A DNA stretch of 13,749 nucleotides from positions 1-13,749 of the forward strand of contig DGSV01000066.1 in assembly GCA_002394025.1 (NCBI GenBank). Direction: 5' to 3'. The translations under genes were made by a program, and so were the position numbers. Below, piece after piece: positions 12,816 through 13,749 of this stretch (position 1 is its first letter; each line of letters begins with the position of its first letter). The notes under the pieces are model-generated. The model was not told the origin of the DNA, ran no database searches, and saw nothing but the letters and a program-made list of their open reading frames with translations. This DNA is from Bacteroidales bacterium UBA4353. Lineage in GTDB: Bacteria > Bacteroidota > Bacteroidia > Bacteroidales > Paludibacteraceae.

Positions 12816-12877
12816 CGGACAAGGCAGATGCGTAGCGGCATAATTGTCAGAAAATAGTGATAAATACCTGTGTTTTT

Positions 12878-12909
12878 TTTGCATAAACAACAAAAAAAAT
12901 GTAACTTTG
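12878..12909 (+). promoter_or_regulatory. Near-perfect Bacteroidota promoter of the V-ATPase B gene
   Basis: TTTG (12878-12881) and TAACTTTG (12902-12909) are separated by 20 nt, matching both the -33 and -7 consensus of the Bacteroidota housekeeping sigma factor and its preferred spacing. The leader to the ATG at 12980 would be about 64 nt and A-rich. The B subunit and any genes after it therefore need not depend on transcription from the A subunit. Confidence 0.8.
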
Positions 12910-12979
12910 TGAGTTAATAGTAGGGAAAGCGTTAGTATTTCTCGTAAGGTCCATGAAAAAAATAAAAAGATAACATATT

Positions 12980-13749
12980 ATGTCAAAAGCTTTTCAGAAA
13001 ATTTACACCCACATCACGGCTATCACCAAGGCTACTTGTTCCTTGCAGGCATCTGGTGTGGGCAATGATGAGTTGGCAACCGTTAACGGCAAACTGGCTC
13101 AGGTGGTTCGTATAATCGGCGATGAGGTAACTCTTCAGGTCTTTGAGGGTACTGAAGGCATTCCTACCAATGCTGAAGTGGTATTCCTTGGTAAGGCCCC
13201 GTCACTCAAGGTTTCGGACCAGTTGTCAGGGCGTTTCTTCAACGCTTTCGGCGACCCTATTGATGGCGGTCCTGCTATCGAAGGTCAGGAAGTGGAAATC
13301 GGTGGTCCGTCGGTGAACCCCGTACGGCGTAAACAACCGTCAGAACTCATTGCTACCGGCATTGCAGGCATCGACCTGAACAACACTCTCGTGTCAGGAC
13401 AAAAGATACCTTTCTTTGCCGACCCCGACCAGCCATATAACCAAGTGATGGCCAATGTGGCGTTGCGAGCCGAGGCTGACAAGATAATACTCGGCGGTAT
13501 GGGACTGACCAACGACGACTATCTGTATTTCAAGAATGTGTTCTCCAATGCCGGTGTACTTGACCGCATAGTGTCGTTCGTGAACACCACCGAGAACCCA
13601 CCCGTGGAAAGACTTTTGATACCCGATATGGCACTCACCGCGGCGGAGTATTTCGCTGTTGAGAAAAACCAGAAGGTTCTCGTGCTACTAACCGATATGA
13701 CTCTATATGCCGATGCCTTGGCAATCGTGTCGAACCGTATGGACCAGAT
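12980..13749 (+). CDS. ntpB: V-type ATP synthase/ATPase subunit B (partial, 3' end beyond window)
   Basis: Non-catalytic nucleotide-binding B subunit of the V1 head, alternating with A subunits. The frame is open from the ATG at 12980 to the window end, giving 256 codons of a protein usually about 430-470 long. The N terminus MSKAFQKIYTHITAITKAT leads into a beta-barrel. GRFFNAFGDPIDGGP (about 77-91), VNPVRRKQPSELIATGIAGID, SGQKIPFFADPDQPYNQVMA (in place of a Walker A loop, as usual for B) and LLIPDMALTAAEYFAVE identify the subunit. The start follows an A-rich leader and its own promoter. The peroxiredoxin gene and a possible small ORF separate it from the A subunit. Subunits D, I and K are expected downstream outside the window. 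Confidence 0.93.
   Translation, partial: MSKAFQKIYTHITAITKATCSLQASGVGNDELATVNGKLAQVVRIIGDEVTLQVFEGTEGIPTNAEVVFLGKAPSLKVSDQLSGRFFNAFGDPIDGGPAIEGQEVEIGGPSVNPVRRKQPSELIATGIAGIDLNNTLVSGQKIPFFADPDQPYNQVMANVALRAEADKIILGGMGLTNDDYLYFKNVFSNAGVLDRIVSFVNTTENPPVERLLIPDMALTAAEYFAVEKNQKVLVLLTDMTLYADALAIVSNRMDQ

Noticed and set aside
12696..12893. 65-codon histidine-rich frame on the minus strand
   Set aside because: Its start lies inside the near-perfect promoter of the V-ATPase B gene, and the product has low-complexity His and Leu runs without a recognisable feature.

Overview
The window looks like a chromosomal piece of a Bacteroidota (order Bacteroidales) genome, probably a gut lineage such as Muribaculaceae, Prevotella or a relative. 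The reasons are Bacteroidota-type promoters (-7 box TAnnTTTG, once with a well placed TTTG -33 box), mostly A-rich leaders without Shine-Dalgarno sites, a sigma-54 response regulator without an HTH domain, a C10 protease ending in a type IX secretion sorting domain, and a V-type ATPase. The family-level guess is inference. Most of the window is ordinary core chromosome. I found no CRISPR array, transposase, integrase, rRNA or tRNA, and no convincing new multi-gene system.

Left part (1-3369). rpsU (ribosomal protein S21) ends in a strong intrinsic terminator that faces the terminator of a convergent gene for a small secreted protein (467-829, minus). That gene has a good promoter and a structured leader of roughly 120 nt. 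Divergently, a NtrC-like response regulator overlaps folP (dihydropteroate synthase) by 4 bp. The 195-bp folP-ssb gap is a patchwork of short tandem repeats bracketed by an exact 17-bp inverted repeat whose left arm includes the last codons of folP.

Middle (3370-9350). A tight plus-strand run reads ssb, asd, a secreted C10 cysteine protease, a dCMP deaminase and a C-terminal processing (S41) protease, with overlaps or gaps of at most 27 nt, closed by a bidirectional terminator. The run mixes DNA maintenance, amino-acid biosynthesis, secreted proteolysis, nucleotide metabolism and envelope processing. Co-transcription therefore looks like genome packing, not one pathway.

Right part (9351-13749). 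A minus-strand pair encodes a small membrane protein and an M15 family peptidase, resembling a holin/endolysin module. Divergent from it is the V-type ATPase A subunit gene. The B subunit gene does not follow directly: a Bcp-type peroxiredoxin and a possible 40-residue ORF lie between them, and the B gene has its own near-perfect promoter. The B gene runs off the window end.

The items most worth a second look are the repeat patchwork at folP/ssb, the SSB without an acidic tip, the split V-ATPase genes, the M15/membrane-protein pair, the structured leader of the small secreted protein, and the altered motifs in FolP.
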